From NCBI GenBank assembly GCA_958435945.1, contig CAUBIC010000012.1, positions 1 through 64,000 on the forward strand: a stretch of 64,000 nt of DNA. The letters run 5' to 3'. Under the pieces are notes generated by a model, which was given only the letters and a program-made list of their open reading frames with translations, searched no databases and was not told where the DNA came from. Source of the DNA: an uncultured Collinsella sp. Lineage in GTDB: Bacteria > Actinomycetota > Coriobacteriia > Coriobacteriales > Coriobacteriaceae. The first letter of the stretch is position 1. Each line of letters opens with the position of its first letter. A program made the position numbers and the translations under genes. Shown here in pieces: positions 61,858-64,000 of the stretch.

Positions 61858-64000
61858 CTACTCGGTACGGGCAACCTGGTCGATGCGGTAGCCCTCAATG
61901 GTGTCGCCAGGCTTGATGTCCTGGAAGTTCTCCAGGCCAATACCGCCCTCGGAGCCGCTCTTGAGGCTCTTGGCCTCGTCCTTGTAGTGGCGCATCGAGG
62001 CGATTTTACCGTTGAAGACCACGATGCCGTCCCGCACCAGGCGCACAGAATCGGTCGCGGCGATCTCGCCCTCTTCGACGCGGACACCGGCGGCGATACC
62101 AACCTTGGGCACCTTGAAGGTATCCAGGACGGTCGCAGTACCCGTGGAGACCTCGACCTCGGTGGGCTTGAGCATACCGATGCGGGCAGCGTCGAGGTCC
62201 TCGAGGCACTTGTAGATGACGTCGTAGCAACGGATCTCGACGCCCTCGCGCTCGGCGGCGGAGCGGGCCTTGCCGTCGGGACGGACGCCAAAGCCGATGA
62301 TGATGGCGTTGGAAGCGTCGGCCAGGACGACGTCGGTCTCGTTGATGGCACCAACGGCGGAATGGATCGTGTTGATGCGCACCTCGGACTGATCCATCTT
62401 GTCGAGGGAGTCCTGAAGGGCCTCGATGGAGCCCTGGACGTCGGCCTTGATGATAAGGTTGAGCTCCTTGACCTCGGCGTCGGCGATGGTCTCGAAGAGG
62501 TTCTCGAGCGTCACGTGCTTCACGCGGCTCTGCTCCTCGATACGGGCCTTGAGCGAACGCTCATCAGCCAGGGCGCGAGCCTCGCGCTCGTCCTCGAACA
62601 CGCGGAACTCGTCACCGGCGTTGGGCACGGACTGCAGGCCCAAGATCTCGACGGCGTCGGAGGGGCCGGCCTCGGTGACGGCGTTGCCCTTGGGATCGAG
62701 CATGGCGCGGACGCGGCCGTAGGTAAGGCCGGCGACCAGCGTATCGCCCACGTGCAGGGTACCGCGGGTCACGAGAACCGTGGCAACCGAGCCGCGGCCC
62801 TTGTCGAGCTTGGCCTCGAGAACGTTGCCGGAGGCAAAGGTGTCGGGGTTGGCCTTGAGCTCGAGCACGTCGGCCTGGAGCAGCACGGTCTCGAGCAGGT
62901 CGTCGATACCGATCTTCTGCTTGGCCGAGATGTTGACGAACATGTTCTGTCCGCCCCACTCCTCGGGGATGATGCCGTACTCGGTGAGTTCCTGGCGCAC
63001 GCGGTCGGGGTTGGCGCCCGGCTTATCGATCTTGTTGACGGCGACGACGATGGGTACGCCGGCGGCCTTGGCGTGGTTGATCGACTCGATGGTCTGAGGC
63101 ATGACGCCGTCGTCGGCAGCAACGATCAGGATGACGATGTCGGTCACCTTGGCGCCGCGGGCACGCATGGCCGTAAAGGTGGCGTGGCCCGGGGTATCGA
63201 TGAAGGTGATCTTGCGGTCGTTGATCATGACCTGCGAAGCGCCGATGGCCTGAGTGATGCCGCCCGCCTCGCCGGCAGCGACACCGGTGTGACGGATGGC
63301 GTCGAGAAGGCTCGTCTTGCCGTGGTCGACGTGACCCATGACGGTGACGACCGGGGCGCGGGGCTTAAGGTCGGCGGGATCGTCGTAGAACGAGAAGGTG
63401 TTTTCCTCCTCGGGGGTGATGATCTTGATCTGACGGCCCAGGTCGTCGGCGACGAGCTCGACGAGGTCGTCGGACATGGACTGCGTCATCGTGAGCGGCG
63501 TGCCCAGCAGGAACAGGCGCTTGATGATGTCGTTGGCCGGAACGTCAAGCGCCTCGGCGAGCTCCTGGACGGTAACGCCCTGGGAGACCTTGATGGCGTC
63601 GAGCTCCTCGGGGTTCACGCCCTGGGCCAGCGCCTCCTCTATCTTGCGCTCCTCCTGAGCCTTAGCAGCCTCGCGCTCGCGCTTCTCCTTACGCTTCTTG
63701 CGGCGACCGGTGGACTCGCGAGAGGCCTCCTCGACGGCGGCGCGGGCCTCCTCGAGCACCTTCTCGCGGCTGTACTCCTCGGCCTCACGCGCCATGCGGC
63801 TGTAGTGGTCCTCATCGTTGCCGTGACCGCCCTTGCGCTTCTTGCCCTTGCCCTGCTTATCGGGGTTGGGGAAGTCCATGCCGGCAGCGACGTTGTTGCT
63901 GGCGTTGGTGCGATGGCTGTGCGGACGGCTCTCGGAGGCGTTGCGCTCGGAGTTGCTGTCGGAGGCGTTGCGATCGTTACGACGGCCACCTCGGCGGTCG
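61858..64000 (-). CDS. infB: Translation initiation factor IF-2 (5' end outside window)
   Basis: IF-2 is the GTPase that brings initiator tRNA to the ribosome. The visible part ends at 61858 and holds the IF2 N-domain, the G domain with GHVDHGKTSLLDAI, DTPGHATF and NKID, and the C-terminal domains. The frame remains open through an Arg/Gly/Asn/Ser-rich stretch up to the right edge, so the true start lies beyond the window; the ATG at 63879 inside it is not a likely start. rbfA follows directly, the usual infB-rbfA order. Confidence 0.96.
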   Translation of the reverse strand, partial: DRRGGRRNDRNASDSNSERNASESRPHSHRTNASNNVAAGMDFPNPDKQGKGKKRKGGHGNDEDHYSRMAREAEEYSREKVLEEARAAVEEASRESTGRRKKRKEKREREAAKAQEERKIEEALAQGVNPEELDAIKVSQGVTVQELAEALDVPANDIIKRLFLLGTPLTMTQSMSDDLVELVADDLGRQIKIITPEEENTFSFYDDPADLKPRAPVVTVMGHVDHGKTSLLDAIRHTGVAAGEAGGITQAIGASQVMINDRKITFIDTPGHATFTAMRARGAKVTDIVILIVAADDGVMPQTIESINHAKAAGVPIVVAVNKIDKPGANPDRVRQELTEYGIIPEEWGGQNMFVNISAKQKIGIDDLLETVLLQADVLELKANPDTFASGNVLEAKLDKGRGSVATVLVTRGTLHVGDTLVAGLTYGRVRAMLDPKGNAVTEAGPSDAVEILGLQSVPNAGDEFRVFEDEREARALADERSLKARIEEQSRVKHVTLENLFETIADAEVKELNLIIKADVQGSIEALQDSLDKMDQSEVRINTIHSAVGAINETDVVLADASNAIIIGFGVRPDGKARSAAEREGVEIRCYDVIYKCLEDLDAARIGMLKPTEVEVSTGTATVLDTFKVPKVGIAAGVRVEEGEIAATDSVRLVRDGIVVFNGKIASMRHYKDEAKSLKSGSEGGIGLENFQDIKPGDTIEGYRIDQVARTE

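Noticed and set aside
1..64000. CRISPR arrays, rRNA genes, prophage or integrated element
   Set aside because: No regularly spaced direct repeats, rRNA sequence, integrase, phage structural gene or conjugation gene was seen.
63879..64000. ATG at 63879 as the infB start
   Set aside because: The same frame stays open to the window edge with an Arg/Gly/Asn-rich composition typical of the IF-2 N-terminal region.

Overview
This window looks like chromosomal core DNA from a Coriobacteriia actinobacterium, most likely Collinsella or a close relative. The evidence is a GC-rich genome with GTG and TTG starts, the classical actinobacterial block alaS-ruvX-mltG-aroK-aroB-pepP-efp-nusB, a DUF948 protein leading a SigB-type operon, and a T-box on ileS. 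Genus assignment is inference from gene content; no database search was run. Almost all genes lie on the minus strand. I see no rRNA, prophage, plasmid functions or CRISPR array.

Layout by coordinate, with minus-strand transcription running right to left. At 1-3.7 kb a fructose-type PTS permease (domain order EIIB-EIIC-EIIA) diverges from an RpiR-family regulator around a clear dyad operator. At 3.7-10.1 kb lies pepP, then efp-asp23-nusB-xseB-tlyA-nadK-recN, a compact version of the familiar nusB-recN gene order. At 10.2-16.9 kb is alaS-ruvX-mltG-HAD phosphatase-aroK-aroB-like; aroC and aroE are absent and the AroB-like protein has lost two of its three metal ligands. At 17.1-22 kb are a small low-GC membrane gene, an AI-2E-type permease broken by a 20-bp tandem duplication, a SigB/SigF-type sigma factor with a degenerate RsbW-like partner, a DUF948 protein and rarA. 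At 22-30.2 kb are dgt, a lone prepilin peptidase, a GT2 glycosyltransferase, rluD-like, lspA and ileS under T-box control.

At 30.3-39.4 kb gene orientation is mixed: an iron-type alcohol dehydrogenase, a DUF523 protein, ftsH, cobO, a MATE exporter, a SpoU methyltransferase, folA, thyA and a DUF134-NifX fusion with a Cys/His-rich tail. At 39.5-54.3 kb a long housekeeping run reads asp23-like, fakA, recG, rsmD, coaD, a coiled-coil protein, DUF177, rpmF, plsX, acpP, rnc, smc, ftsY, ffh. It joins lipid synthesis, ribosome maturation, chromosome organisation and membrane targeting. Two identical tRNA-Asn genes follow, then rpoD, dnaG, and finally infB (5' end outside the window), rbfA, nrnA, truB and ribF.

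The most notable points are the decayed AroB beside an intact-looking AroK, the frameshifting duplication in the sigma-factor operon, a dispersed family of GGGGAC hairpins that resembles REP elements, a 152-bp inverted-repeat unit wrapped round a terminator, and several well-resolved regulatory sites (T-box, PTS operator, DUF134 operator pair).
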